Shown: positions 7,589-17,000 of the stretch, piece by piece
How the letters are laid out: the number at the start of each line of letters is the position of its first letter
How positions within the stretch are numbered: the stretch's first letter is position 1
Assembly: GCA_016709865.1 (NCBI GenBank)
Contig: JADJLX010000001.1
Location: forward strand, 310,001 to 374,000
Source: Bacteroidales bacterium
GTDB lineage: Bacteria > Bacteroidota > Bacteroidia > Bacteroidales > VadinHA17
Direction: 5' to 3'
Length of the DNA: 64,000 nt
The notes under the pieces: model-generated
Seen by the model: the letters and a program-made list of their open reading frames with translations, nothing else
Database searches by the model: none
Told to the model about the DNA's origin: nothing
Position numbers and translations under genes: made by a program

Positions 7589-9010
7589 TCAACTCCGCAG
7601 AGCTTCTATTTCTTTTAGCTTACCAATTTTTCTTAAAGGGTATATTGTTGCCAGAAATACCATAATACATACAACAAGACCCTGCCAGTAATAATACGGG
7701 CCAAACCATGCGGTCGGCATTATTGCCTCCCAACCGTAATCTTCCATCATTTTAGCGAGATCTCCTTTCAGCAGGATGGGATGAAGGTTAAAATAGACAA
7801 TGAACGGAGCACTTAAAAGCAGGCCGCCTGCCAATCCCAGGATTCCGAGAAAAATCATTTCAATTGTGATTATTCTTTTCAATTTTCCTCTCTGCATTCC
7901 TATTGAGATAAGAACACCAAATTCTTTTGTCCTCTCAGCTATCATCATTAGCACAGTTCCAAATATTCCAAAGAAGATTATGAAGTAAAGCATTGCAAGA
8001 GTAGCTATACCTGTCTGGCTGTCTCCCTGGATTTGTTGTACAAGAACAGGATTTAGTTCTTCCCAGGTTTTGGCAATAGTATTCTCGTCTGTAAGTAGTG
8101 AATTTATTTTATTTCTTGCAGCGTCCATTATTCTGGATGATTTACTTGTCAGATTTACTGAAAGAGAGGTTATTTTTCCCTCCGCATCATAGAACTTTTG
8201 TGCGGTGGGAATAGTCATAATTATAAGTCTGTTATCTATGTCAGGCGATGGCATTTTAATCAAGCCCCGTACCGGGAATATTGCCGCTGCGGTGGCACCA
8301 TGATATCCCTGTCCCATAAGAATAACTGTATCTCCGATGGTGAGATTCAGGTAGCTGGCAAGTCTGTCTGAAACAAGCACCCCTATGTCATCATTTGTCA
8401 GAAATCCGTTTTTTACCTCGCAATATTTAAGAATCTCCTGAAGGTATTTCTGACTCTCTTCTTCTGAAAATTCCTGTTCAAGTTCAAATCTTGAAACAGA
8501 TGAATAGGATCTGTCAATACTCTTTTCCAGCCTGTCAGTAATCTCTTCAGGAACTGAGCCTGATTTCTTCAGACCATTAATGGATTCTCCGGTTATCCTG
8601 TATCTTACAAGTTTATTTTCCGGATTTGAAAATTCTCTCTCCATCTCAGGATCGATTGCCAGAACAGCAACACCTTTTGTCTGGGTTCCGCTTGATGCCA
8701 GAGCAAATGATTCAATGTGGGGGGAGACTGCAACAACGTTTTCGACTTGTTTTATCGCAGATGCAAGAGAGTCGCTGTAGTCAAAGGAATAGTCTACCAT
8801 TGGACTGTCCTGGTATTTTTTATGCTGAACCTGCAAATAGCCTGAATATGACTCAATAAAGTTAAGTATCATACTGTCATAGCTACCAAGTTGATATGAT
8901 CGCATGACAACAGCAAAAAACACAGCAAAGAGTATAGAGGAGGAAGTAATTATGGTCCTCCTTCTGTTTCTCCACAGGTTTCTCCATGCTATTTTAATAT
9001 CATCTTTCAT
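7589..9010 (-). CDS. FtsX/MacB-type ABC permease, first of two
   Basis: A 473-residue paralogue of the next gene with the same layout: N-terminal helix after WRNLWRNRRRTIITSSS, a periplasmic domain to about residue 330, then three helices with AERTKEFGVLISIGMQRGKLKRI and the closing TIYPLRKIGKLKEIEALRS. The two permeases are similar throughout but clearly diverged, supporting an old duplication and heterodimer. A 152 bp repeat-containing gap separates it from the LolA-like gene upstream. Confidence 0.92.
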   Translation of the reverse strand: MKDDIKIAWRNLWRNRRRTIITSSSILFAVFFAVVMRSYQLGSYDSMILNFIESYSGYLQVQHKKYQDSPMVDYSFDYSDSLASAIKQVENVVAVSPHIESFALASSGTQTKGVAVLAIDPEMEREFSNPENKLVRYRITGESINGLKKSGSVPEEITDRLEKSIDRSYSSVSRFELEQEFSEEESQKYLQEILKYCEVKNGFLTNDDIGVLVSDRLASYLNLTIGDTVILMGQGYHGATAAAIFPVRGLIKMPSPDIDNRLIIMTIPTAQKFYDAEGKITSLSVNLTSKSSRIMDAARNKINSLLTDENTIAKTWEELNPVLVQQIQGDSQTGIATLAMLYFIIFFGIFGTVLMMIAERTKEFGVLISIGMQRGKLKRIITIEMIFLGILGLAGGLLLSAPFIVYFNLHPILLKGDLAKMMEDYGWEAIMPTAWFGPYYYWQGLVVCIMVFLATIYPLRKIGKLKEIEALRS

Positions 9011-9051
9011 TCCTGCATATAATCTGTTAATAATCCTCTACAATCTTTTTA

Positions 9052-9157
9052 TGTCATTTGCTTCGCGTCACTTACTTCGTGTCATTAGGCTTTGCCGTCA
9101 TTTGTTGTCATTTATACTCTTACAATTGAATGACTTTTGAATGACAATTAAATGACA
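9052..9157. repeat. GTCATTT-type intergenic repeat inside the operon
   Basis: Short units such as GTCATTT and TTCGTGTCATT recur on the left side, and their complements (AATGACTTTT, AATGACAATTAAATGACA) on the right, giving a potential hairpin. It splits the LolA-like gene from the permeases and might lower transcription or translation downstream. It is similar in construction to, but different in sequence from, the CTTTGTG elements. Confidence 0.55.
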
Positions 9158-9162
9158 ATTTT

Positions 9163-9927
9163 TTATCTTACCCTTTTCATGTTCTGCTGCGAAAAAAAAC
9201 TGTCTTCAATTGGAACATTAAATTTAATATCCTTTATTTCAACAACGGTCTTGTTACCAAGCTCTTCAGCAGGTGTTAGTTCAAGTAATGACGGAATAGT
9301 TCTTCCCTCAAAGGTCTTTAAGTCAGATCCGACTTCAGTTCTGACCAATATCCCATCCTCATCATATAGTTCTGCACGCAGTACGAGCAGATCTTTTTTA
9401 TCAATCCATCTTATCTGGTGTCCCCATACAATTGAAGCATCTTCTTTTGCAGTCATTTTTATTTTATAACAGAGCCTCCCACCGATCATTTCATCACCAA
9501 CAATTTCGTGAGAATAGTCTGTCACTACTGAGGACTCTTTCAGTATGTCATCATTTGTATAATCTGATCCCATCCACCCTTGTGACATCATTGACGAAGG
9601 AAGCTTTATAAGCCTGTTAATTGCCGGATTCCAGCTCCACATTTCTGAACCTCTTTTTAAAAACGTCTGACCAACATCCTTTGCGGGAGCAGTTATGAGG
9701 GTGAGTGCATTTTCGCGTCCCAGTGACCAATTCTTAAACTCAACAGTTCTTTTCCATGTCGGTCTGATTATCGTCATCGACATAACCATTATGCTTGATT
9801 TCTCCCCGTTGAACTTCTCGTCAGCTTTTTTTACTATTTCCGTTGCAGACAGATTCTGGCCTGAAGCATTAAAAACATTAATAGCAGAGATAATCAGAAA
9901 CAGACTTTTGTACAGAATTTTTTTCAT
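9163..9927 (-). CDS. LolA-like outer-membrane lipoprotein-sorting protein
   Basis: A 254-residue periplasmic protein with signal peptide MKKILYKSLFLIISAINVFNASGQ. ATG 9927 is chosen because it gives this signal directly and lies 7 bp after the TetR stop; longer frames would overlap the regulator. The mature part has the half-barrel fold signature of LolA_like (PF17131): AKDVGQTFLKRGSEMWSWNPAINRLIKLPSSMMSQGWMGSDYTNDD in pieces, with the W-SWNP and MGSDYTNDDI hallmarks. Such proteins are predicted hydrophobic-ligand carriers. Here it would carry cargo between the FtsX transporter and the barrel at 4278. Confidence 0.9.
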   Translation of the reverse strand: MKKILYKSLFLIISAINVFNASGQNLSATEIVKKADEKFNGEKSSIMVMSMTIIRPTWKRTVEFKNWSLGRENALTLITAPAKDVGQTFLKRGSEMWSWNPAINRLIKLPSSMMSQGWMGSDYTNDDILKESSVVTDYSHEIVGDEMIGGRLCYKIKMTAKEDASIVWGHQIRWIDKKDLLVLRAELYDEDGILVRTEVGSDLKTFEGRTIPSLLELTPAEELGNKTVVEIKDIKFNVPIEDSFFSQQNMKRVR

Positions 9928-9934
9928 CACAGCA

Positions 9935-10576
9935 CTATTTATACTTCTCAATAATATCATTAATTGTTTTTTCATAATATCCGTCGTCTTTATCCTCCAT
10001 ATAAACAAAGGAGAGTGCAAAACCTTTCAGGGTAAGAATAAAAAGATTTAGTTCACTTAAAGGATTGTAATCTGCTCTCTCACGCTCCTTTTTCCTTACA
10101 AAATAATCTGTTAATATATTAACAATAGAGTTCAAAAAAGTTATGTCGTTACTGATTTTGTTTTCTTCAACAGCAATGCCGAATGATGGAAAAGAATTAA
10201 GAATTTTCTCTCTCACTTCATTCTGCATAATCAACTGAAAAAGCAGCCGCCAGAATGTTTTCTTTTCTTTCAGCAGGTTGAATAATCTTCTGATAAAAAA
10301 CTCAAACTCATCACGTGAAAGGTATCCGTCTTTGTCCCGGTCAAAATCAGCATACATTTCATTTACCGAACGCATAATTATTTCAAAAAGGAGCGACTCC
10401 TTGCTTGTAAAATAATTATACATCAGGCCTTTGGATATCCTGGCATGTCTGGCAATGTGATTTATTGTAGTTTTATGATACCCCTCCCTGGCAAAATGCT
10501 CAAGGGCGACATCCATAATGAGAGTCTTTCTTTCTTCTCTCATCTCTTCAAATTGCTCTGGTGTCCTGGGTGACAT
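9935..10576 (-). CDS. TetR-family repressor with an EF-hand-like loop
   Basis: A 213-residue regulator. Residues 17-63 form the TetR helix-turn-helix (TTINHIARHARISKGLMYNYF). The ligand/dimer domain is unusual: residues 79-90 read DRDKDGYLSRDE, matching every position of a canonical calcium-binding EF-hand loop (D1, D3, D5, G6, L8, E12), with helices on either side. It is the first gene of the LolA/ABC/barrel operon and probably represses it by binding the operator at 10612-10633. Calcium control is a hypothesis; a single EF-hand may also be structural. Confidence 0.92.
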   Translation of the reverse strand: MSPRTPEQFEEMREERKTLIMDVALEHFAREGYHKTTINHIARHARISKGLMYNYFTSKESLLFEIIMRSVNEMYADFDRDKDGYLSRDEFEFFIRRLFNLLKEKKTFWRLLFQLIMQNEVREKILNSFPSFGIAVEENKISNDITFLNSIVNILTDYFVRKKERERADYNPLSELNLFILTLKGFALSFVYMEDKDDGYYEKTINDIIEKYK

Positions 10577-10611
10577 ATTCTGAAATTTTACGAAACAAAT
10601 ATCAAAATGTT

Positions 10612-10633
10612 TTTGACTGAACGTCCGGTCAAA
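10612..10633. promoter_or_regulatory. Probable TetR operator
   Basis: TTTGACTGAAC / GTCCGGTCAAA form an 11+11 bp inverted repeat with 9 of 11 positions paired. It lies 36 bp upstream of the TetR start codon, in the only intergenic space before the operon. GACTGAAC/GTTCGGTC-like half sites are typical of TetR operators in this phylum. It could also act on the divergent gene at 10799. Confidence 0.65.
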
Positions 10634-10798
10634 GTTAAAATGGTATTTTTATTTTTCCAAACTTTTTCAGAAAATTTTCACTTTTTTTTGAGTTAATAAG
10701 CATGAATACAAGCAGAAAAGCAAATAATTGGAGTCCAGAAGTCGTTTATTTAGAAAGAATTTCTATCTTTAACAGGTTGTACCAAAAACATTATTACA

Positions 10799-12211
10799 AT
10801 GGCAAGTCTCAAGCTTTTACTGGGAATGATCCCATCAACTTCGAAAATTGAGCAGGCTGAAAAGGCTTTGATTTCGGAATTTGAGAAACTGAACACCTTT
10901 TCAAAATCTGAACAGCTGGCGAAATTTTCGGAACTGGATAAACTGGTAACATCATCTGATTTTATTCAGAAAAAGAAGGAAATTGAATCTCTTCAGTATA
11001 AAACCTCTGAGGAGTATTCAAAAGAGAAAGAATTTCTTTCGCTTCAGAAAGCTAAGGATATTGTTTTATATTTCAGGACAGTTGCCGGAACTGATCTCAA
11101 GAAATTCAAGGATCTTGATGGTTCAGAAAAGATAGGCAGTTTTGAAACTCTAGAAAAACTGGTTCAGTCTCCTGAATTCAAAGGTAAGATGAAAACCAAG
11201 GAATTTAAGGATTCAGCTGATGACAAAAAACTTCAGGAGTATAACAGGCTTAAGGGAAGCACTGAAATAAAAGATTATTATAAATTCAAGTCTTCAAAAG
11301 AGTTAGCGAACTTCCAGAGTATTGACGGTTCAACCCGCCTTGCCAGATACAATGAACTTAAAGAGTTTGTAGCGTCTCCGGAATTCAAAAAACAAAAAGA
11401 GTATCTTCTTGACAAGAAAAGGTTTGAAAAAACCGAAATGTTCAAAGAACATCAGGAACATGATAAGTTAAAGAAAAGTGAGGATATCATCTGGTACTTT
11501 AAAGTTAAAGACTCCAATAAATTTGATATTCTCAAACACAGAGAGCTCACATTTAGCGATGAATTTGATACTGATAAGCTTGATACTAAAAAGTGGCTAA
11601 CCAACTATTATTGGGGAGAAAAACTTCTCAAAGACAGATATTCTGTTGAATCTGATCTGCAGGCTTATACTGAAAAGGACAATTTTGAAATCAGGAACAG
11701 CATACTTAAAATTAATACAAAACCACAGAAAGTTACCGGGAAAGTATGGTCTGCTGCAAAAGGATTCTCGACCAAAGAATTCAGCTATACGTCAGGCCTT
11801 ATTAATTCGGGCAACAGCTTCAGGCAGAAGTACGGTACCTTCACTGCAAAAATCAAGCTCGGTGATCCCAATGCAAAGAGCGCATTCTGGATGCTGGCTG
11901 ATAAAATAACACCACATCTAGATGTTTGCCGCACATCAAAAGGGAAAGTATGGTTCGATTATTTCACAGCAAAAGGGAATTATGTCAAAACATCGCTTGG
12001 ATCACGATATGCTAATGATTTCTTCATTTTTTCCCTCGAATGGACTTCTGATAAACTTGTCTGGAAAATAAACGACACAGAGGTATTCACCCAGACATCT
12101 GATATTCCCCAGGAACCAATGTATGTTCTTCTTGCCGGAGGAACCGACAAACCTTTAAACGGAATGACATCAATGGAAATCGATTGGGTCAGGGTATACC
12201 AACCGAAATAA
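10799..12211 (+). CDS. Three-repeat protein with a catalytically degenerate GH16-like domain
   Basis: A 470-residue protein in two parts. Residues about 35-245 contain three copies of a ~70-residue charged, probably helical repeat: LVxSPEF-type motifs at 49-55, 121-127 and 190-196, alternating with YF/YY-K motifs near 91, 160 and 233. Residues about 248-470 resemble a GH16 laminarinase-type lectin fold (SDEFD, AFWML, MEIDWVRVYQ at the end). The GH16 catalytic E-I-D-x-x-E motif reads HLDVCR at 373-378, so both catalytic glutamates are gone. No signal peptide is visible (MASLKLLLGMIPSTSK). It may be a binding rather than hydrolytic protein. ATG 10799 is the only convincing start. Confidence 0.75.
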   Translation: MASLKLLLGMIPSTSKIEQAEKALISEFEKLNTFSKSEQLAKFSELDKLVTSSDFIQKKKEIESLQYKTSEEYSKEKEFLSLQKAKDIVLYFRTVAGTDLKKFKDLDGSEKIGSFETLEKLVQSPEFKGKMKTKEFKDSADDKKLQEYNRLKGSTEIKDYYKFKSSKELANFQSIDGSTRLARYNELKEFVASPEFKKQKEYLLDKKRFEKTEMFKEHQEHDKLKKSEDIIWYFKVKDSNKFDILKHRELTFSDEFDTDKLDTKKWLTNYYWGEKLLKDRYSVESDLQAYTEKDNFEIRNSILKINTKPQKVTGKVWSAAKGFSTKEFSYTSGLINSGNSFRQKYGTFTAKIKLGDPNAKSAFWMLADKITPHLDVCRTSKGKVWFDYFTAKGNYVKTSLGSRYANDFFIFSLEWTSDKLVWKINDTEVFTQTSDIPQEPMYVLLAGGTDKPLNGMTSMEIDWVRVYQPK

Positions 12212-12246
12212 TAGCCGCAAAACATTTCAATATTTATTATGTTGTG

Positions 12247-12280
12247 GTAGGGACGCAAAATTTTGCGTCCCTACTTTTTT
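12247..12280 (+). terminator. GTAGGGACGC palindrome plus T-run, probable terminator
   Basis: A perfect 28 bp palindrome (12247-12274), built on GTAGGGACGCAAAA and its complement, is followed by six T (12275-12280). It sits 35 bp after the GH16-like gene and should work as a terminator. The same palindrome recurs at 14002, so it is also a repeat family member. Confidence 0.7.
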
Positions 12281-12363
12281 CCCCCATCCGAACCATATTA
12301 ATTTTTTTTTGTTAATGCTTTATTATGAATCTGAATCGTCACTTTAAAACAAATCCTGCCATT

Positions 12364-13194
12364 ATGAAGAATGTATTATTCGTTTTACTGGCCTTTAGTA
12401 CTATGCTTGCTTCGGCCCAGACAGATAAACCCGGGTGTAAAGAAATTGAGCCAGTATATATGAACAGGATGCAAGGATTTTATCTGAACAATTGTGAATT
12501 CAGTGAATATAAAGATATTGAGTTCTTTTATGTCGGCCTCGACAATAAAAGCGTCAGGGTAAGAAAAGCTGGAGAGTATCGAAGGCTTTCATATTCAAAG
12601 GACAAGAATGAAACCCGAAAAGTCAGCGGAGATCAGATCAGACTGAATTATGCCAATGCAGTTGTAAAAATAAAAGGGAAATCACTGGCCAACAATAATT
12701 CATTCTTTTCTTTCAGCAATAACGGGAATGAAGTTTTTATGAAAATTGATGATGCGGTTGACTCTGATGACAAAGGATTTCTGATAACAATTATAGAAGT
12801 GAAGAATATGCAACAGGATATTGTTATGACAATCCAGGAATCTATTGAAAAAGAAGGCAAAGCAACTTTATACGGAATCCTGTTTGATGTTGCAAAATCA
12901 ACAATTAAACCTAAGTCTGCTGAAGCCCTGAAACAAATTACAGATTATCTGAATGCCAATCCCTCTGTAAAAATAATTATTGTCGGACATACTGATATTA
13001 CAGGTGATTTTCTAAGCAACATGACACTTTCTAAAGAAAGAGCTGAAAGCATTAAAACATATCTTATAACGAATGGTAAAATTGACAAATCCAGATTACA
13101 GTCTGACGGTGTAGGGCCACTTTGCCCTGTTTCAACAAACTCAACAGAAGAAGGGAAAAAACTTAACCGAAGAGTAGAAATTGTAAAACTATAA
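12364..13194 (+). CDS. OmpA-family secreted protein
   Basis: A 276-residue protein. ATG 12364 is chosen because it gives a clean signal peptide (MKNVLFVLLAFSTMLASAQ); the longer frame adds 13 unrelated residues. A roughly 150-residue unassigned N-terminal region is followed by an OmpA peptidoglycan-binding domain (about 170-276): LYGILFDVAKSTIKP, IIIVGHTDITGD, LSKERAESIKTYL and NRRVEIV, with the DAP-contacting Asp/Arg pattern retained. It probably tethers the envelope to peptidoglycan. The next gene starts 3 bp after it. Confidence 0.9.
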   Translation: MKNVLFVLLAFSTMLASAQTDKPGCKEIEPVYMNRMQGFYLNNCEFSEYKDIEFFYVGLDNKSVRVRKAGEYRRLSYSKDKNETRKVSGDQIRLNYANAVVKIKGKSLANNNSFFSFSNNGNEVFMKIDDAVDSDDKGFLITIIEVKNMQQDIVMTIQESIEKEGKATLYGILFDVAKSTIKPKSAEALKQITDYLNANPSVKIIIVGHTDITGDFLSNMTLSKERAESIKTYLITNGKIDKSRLQSDGVGPLCPVSTNSTEEGKKLNRRVEIVKL

Positions 13195-13197
13195 TCT

Positions 13198-13968
13198 ATG
13201 AAAAATGCAATCCTGTTTCTTTTTATGACATTCAGTCTGATTTCTTCAGGCCAGAATCTTCCGGCTGGTGCTACTAAAACAGCTTATCCCTGTACTCTGG
13301 CAAAAGGTCTCTCTTCATACAGTTTCATTAAAAACAATGAAGTAATTGCTATGGTTGAACCATCGGGTTGCAATTACAGCAATAGTGACGACTCTAAGCC
13401 AAAAACAACATATCAGGCAGACTTCTTCCCTTCTTCAGCAAAGAAAAGCTTCGCGACAAACGATGAAGCAACTGCCTGGATTTTGGCAGAAATTGAAAAA
13501 TATTATAAGCCTATTCAAGTCTCGAAGTGGCAAAAGCTCGACAATACAACACCTAAAGTAAGCCTGTCCTACCCTGACGGATGGAGTTTCAAAACTAAAA
13601 AACAGGATTGGATAACGAAGAACAACACTACATCCAACGACCGGCTGGTATTAACTCTGAAGGACTCTGAAATCATTCAGATAATAAGAACACCAAATTC
13701 TGATAAGCTTACCCTTAAGCAATTTATGGATAATACTTCTCGATGGAACCCTGCCATAGATTTTAAGGCAAATCCGGCAACCGATCAGGTAATCGGAGGC
13801 AAAACATTCAAAACGATGGAACACACTTTTGCAATGATGATGCTTCAACGTCACTACTGGTATGCTGATGATAAGGAAATTATATATATTGGTTACGGCC
13901 TCTTAAAAGATGACAGAATAAGATACCCTGGGGTTGTATCTGAAATAATAAAAGGTATCAAATGGTGA
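13198..13968 (+). CDS. Secreted protein of unknown function
   Basis: A 256-residue protein with signal peptide MKNAILFLFMTFSLISSGQ. I do not recognise a family. The mature part contains SKWQKLDNTTPKVSLSYPDGWSFKTKK, a pattern seen in small alpha/beta folds that occur in secreted proteins (for instance PsbP/MOG1-like domains), but this is weak. It follows the OmpA gene by 3 bp and is almost certainly cotranscribed with it, so an envelope role is likely. Confidence 0.7.
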   Translation: MKNAILFLFMTFSLISSGQNLPAGATKTAYPCTLAKGLSSYSFIKNNEVIAMVEPSGCNYSNSDDSKPKTTYQADFFPSSAKKSFATNDEATAWILAEIEKYYKPIQVSKWQKLDNTTPKVSLSYPDGWSFKTKKQDWITKNNTTSNDRLVLTLKDSEIIQIIRTPNSDKLTLKQFMDNTSRWNPAIDFKANPATDQVIGGKTFKTMEHTFAMMMLQRHYWYADDKEIIYIGYGLLKDDRIRYPGVVSEIIKGIKW

Positions 13969-14001
13969 TGCCTTCACAGATATTACATTTTAAAATTCAG
14001 G

Positions 14002-14029
14002 GTAGGGATGCAAAATTTTGCGTCCCTAC
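14002..14029. repeat. GTAGGGATGC/GCGTCCCTAC palindrome
   Basis: This 28 bp palindrome differs from the copy at 12247-12274 by one base (GATGC for GACGC). It lies between the convergent genes ending at 13968 and 14048. No T-run follows on either strand, so it is called as a repeat rather than a terminator. Confidence 0.7.
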
Positions 14030-14047
14030 GTGTTTATTGAAACCTGA

Positions 14048-17000
14048 TCACAAATTAATTGATGGAATTGTAAAATAAAACACCGATCCTTTCCCTTCTT
14101 CGCTTTCTACACGTATTTTGCCTGACTGCTTTTCGACAAATTCCTTGCAAAGAATTAAACCCAAACCGGTACTCTGTTCTCCGGCTGTCCCTCTTCTGTT
14201 AGTTTTTTCCTCGATCAGGAATATCTTATTAATGAAGGCCTGACTCATTCCTATACCAGTATCGCTTACAGATATTTCAATATAATTATCCGGGGTTGGG
14301 ATGGCTGAAATTGAAATCTTCCCGTTTTCATGAGTGAACTTTACAGAATTTGATACAAGATTGCGTATTATTACCTGCAACATATTTATGTCTGCCACGC
14401 CATATATATCATCATTAATCTTTACTGATATTTCAATTTTCTTAATTCTTGCCGGATCCCTCAGAGATGTAATGCATTCATTTACAATTGAAGATAACTG
14501 AATTCTCTCAGGGTTGAATGGGAGCCTTCCCTGCTTCATCTTTGCCCAGTCCAGAAGATTTTCAAGCAAACCATAGATATTAGTTGCCGATACTTTCAGG
14601 CTCTCAGCGATTTTCTGAATTTCTGCTGTTGTAAAGCCCGATAAATCATCTGCAAGTTGTTCTGTCAATCCAATAAAGCCACTAAACGGACTTCGCAGGT
14701 CATGGGCTATTATTGATAAAAACTTATCCTTTTCAGCATTCGTTTTTTGGAGTTCATTGTTTGTTTGGGTTATTTCAAGTGTCTGTTCTTTTACCTTCAA
14801 TTCAAGTATTTGTTTATCCCGCTTCAGTTTCCTTAAACGATACCTGAAAATAGTGTATATCAAAATAATCAGGAGAAGAACAACCAGAGAGTAAAACCAG
14901 AGTGTCTCCCACCACGGAGCCCTGACCGAAAAAGGATATCTGATTTCTTGGCCCCATACTCCACTGCCGTTATTTGACCTTACAACGAATGCGTATTCAC
15001 CCTGATTAAGGTTCCCGTATGTGACCTCAGTCCGGGTTGTTGGAGTATTCCAGTCATCATCCAAACCTTCGAGTTTATACTGATACTGAATTTTGTTGTT
15101 CTCAGTAATAGATATGCCTATATAACTAATAGTAAGATAGTTGTTATTATATCTGAGACTAAGGTTCTCCGGAATGCCATACCATTTTAAAAGACCAGCA
15201 AACCTAAGCTTCCCCACTTTCACTCCATTTGGTAATAACAGGGTACTATCTTTCCTCCCTAAAAGTGCAGTCCAGGGAATAGTCTCATTAAATAACTGAA
15301 CCCCTGTAATTTGGATCTGTGTATTAACAGTGTTGGTAGTATCTCCTGCACTATTGAATAAGGTTAATCTGTCATTAGTCCCTATCCAGATTATTCCATC
15401 CCCTGTCTCTTCAATCGCACCAATATTACACCCGATTCCTGTGAATCCGTCTTCATAATCATAATATCTGAAACTGGGATTTTGTACATCCTCAAGAACC
15501 ATTACCCCGAAACGGCTTCCCATCCATATATTACCGTGTGAATCCTGCAACAGGCTCAGAATATAGTTATTATATGGTACTTTTTGATTAGTGTATGCAG
15601 TAAATTGCTCCCCGTCAAACTTCACAATTCCGCTTCCTCCAGTTCCAAACCAAATTATCCCTGACTTATCCTGAATAATACTATATACTACATTGCTGAA
15701 GAATCCTTCTGCCTTTGAATAGTGAATAAAATTCTTGCCGTCAAAAAAAGTAACCCCGCCTGCATCAGTCCCAAACCAGAAATTTCCATCTGAATCCTGA
15801 AGAATACTTAAAACATTATTTCCGCTAAGGCCCTGTTCTACTCCGTAGTTTGTAAAATTTACACCATCAAATTTTGATATACCTGAACCGTATGTAGCAA
15901 ACCACAGGTTACCGTCCCTGTCCTCATAGATTTTTCTGATTACACTTCCCCCCAGACCTTGTTTAATTGTATAAGTTGTCATTTCTTTCCCATCATACTT
16001 TGATACCCCTCCTCCGTCAGTCCCGATCCAGATATTCCCTGACCTATCCTGCATTATACAATAAACGCGGTTATTTAAGAGTCCGTCCTTTTCATTAAAA
16101 TATGTATAGTATTTTTGCTTAATGCCATTCTCAATCCTGAATGAACATTTAGTAAGATAGCCACCAAAAGTTCCAAGCCACAGGTTCTCTGAATTATCTT
16201 CAAGAATCGCCATAACCCGGCTGTTGCTGATTCCTTCATTTGAAGTAATGTGGGTAAACAGGTTCCCGTTGTACCTGACAATTCCGCTTCCCCTTGTGCC
16301 AAACCATAAAACCCCATTTTTATCTTTTAGCGAGCATCTTACAAAGTCAGCACCAAGACCTTCTGTTTCAGAGTAATAAGTAAAGTACTTACCATCAAAT
16401 CTCGACAATCCGGAATCCATCGATCCGAACCACATATTTCCAGAATTGTCCTCAATTATTGTGGTAACTGAATTATCTCCCAATCCTTCACTCTTTGAAT
16501 ATTGAAAATAATTCGTCCCATCATACTTCATTAGTCCTCTATTTGAAAACCCTACCCAGATATTGCCTTCAGAATCTTTATAAAGAGCGTTAATCTTATT
16601 ATGAACAAATCCTTGATTTACCGAATAATTTGAAAATGTTCCGTTGTCATAAACAGAGACTCCGCCGCCGCTTGAGCCAATCCAGATTTTTCCTGATCCA
16701 TCTTCAGCAATTGATCTGATATCGTTATGACATAAACCTTCAGCTGTTGTATAGTTTGTAAAGCTAACCCCATCATATTTTGTAACACCGCCACCTGTAC
16801 CAATCCAGATATTTCCATCAGTATCCTCATAAATGCAATTAACTATATTATTTGCAAGTCCCTCATTGGTAGTATAATTAAAGAGATATCTTCCATCATA
16901 TCTTGAGACACCGCCTCCATAGGTGCCAAACCACATGTTATCATTCCGGTCCTGATGCACTGAAAGAATCAGATCATTTGTCAATCCCTGTTCAGTTGAA

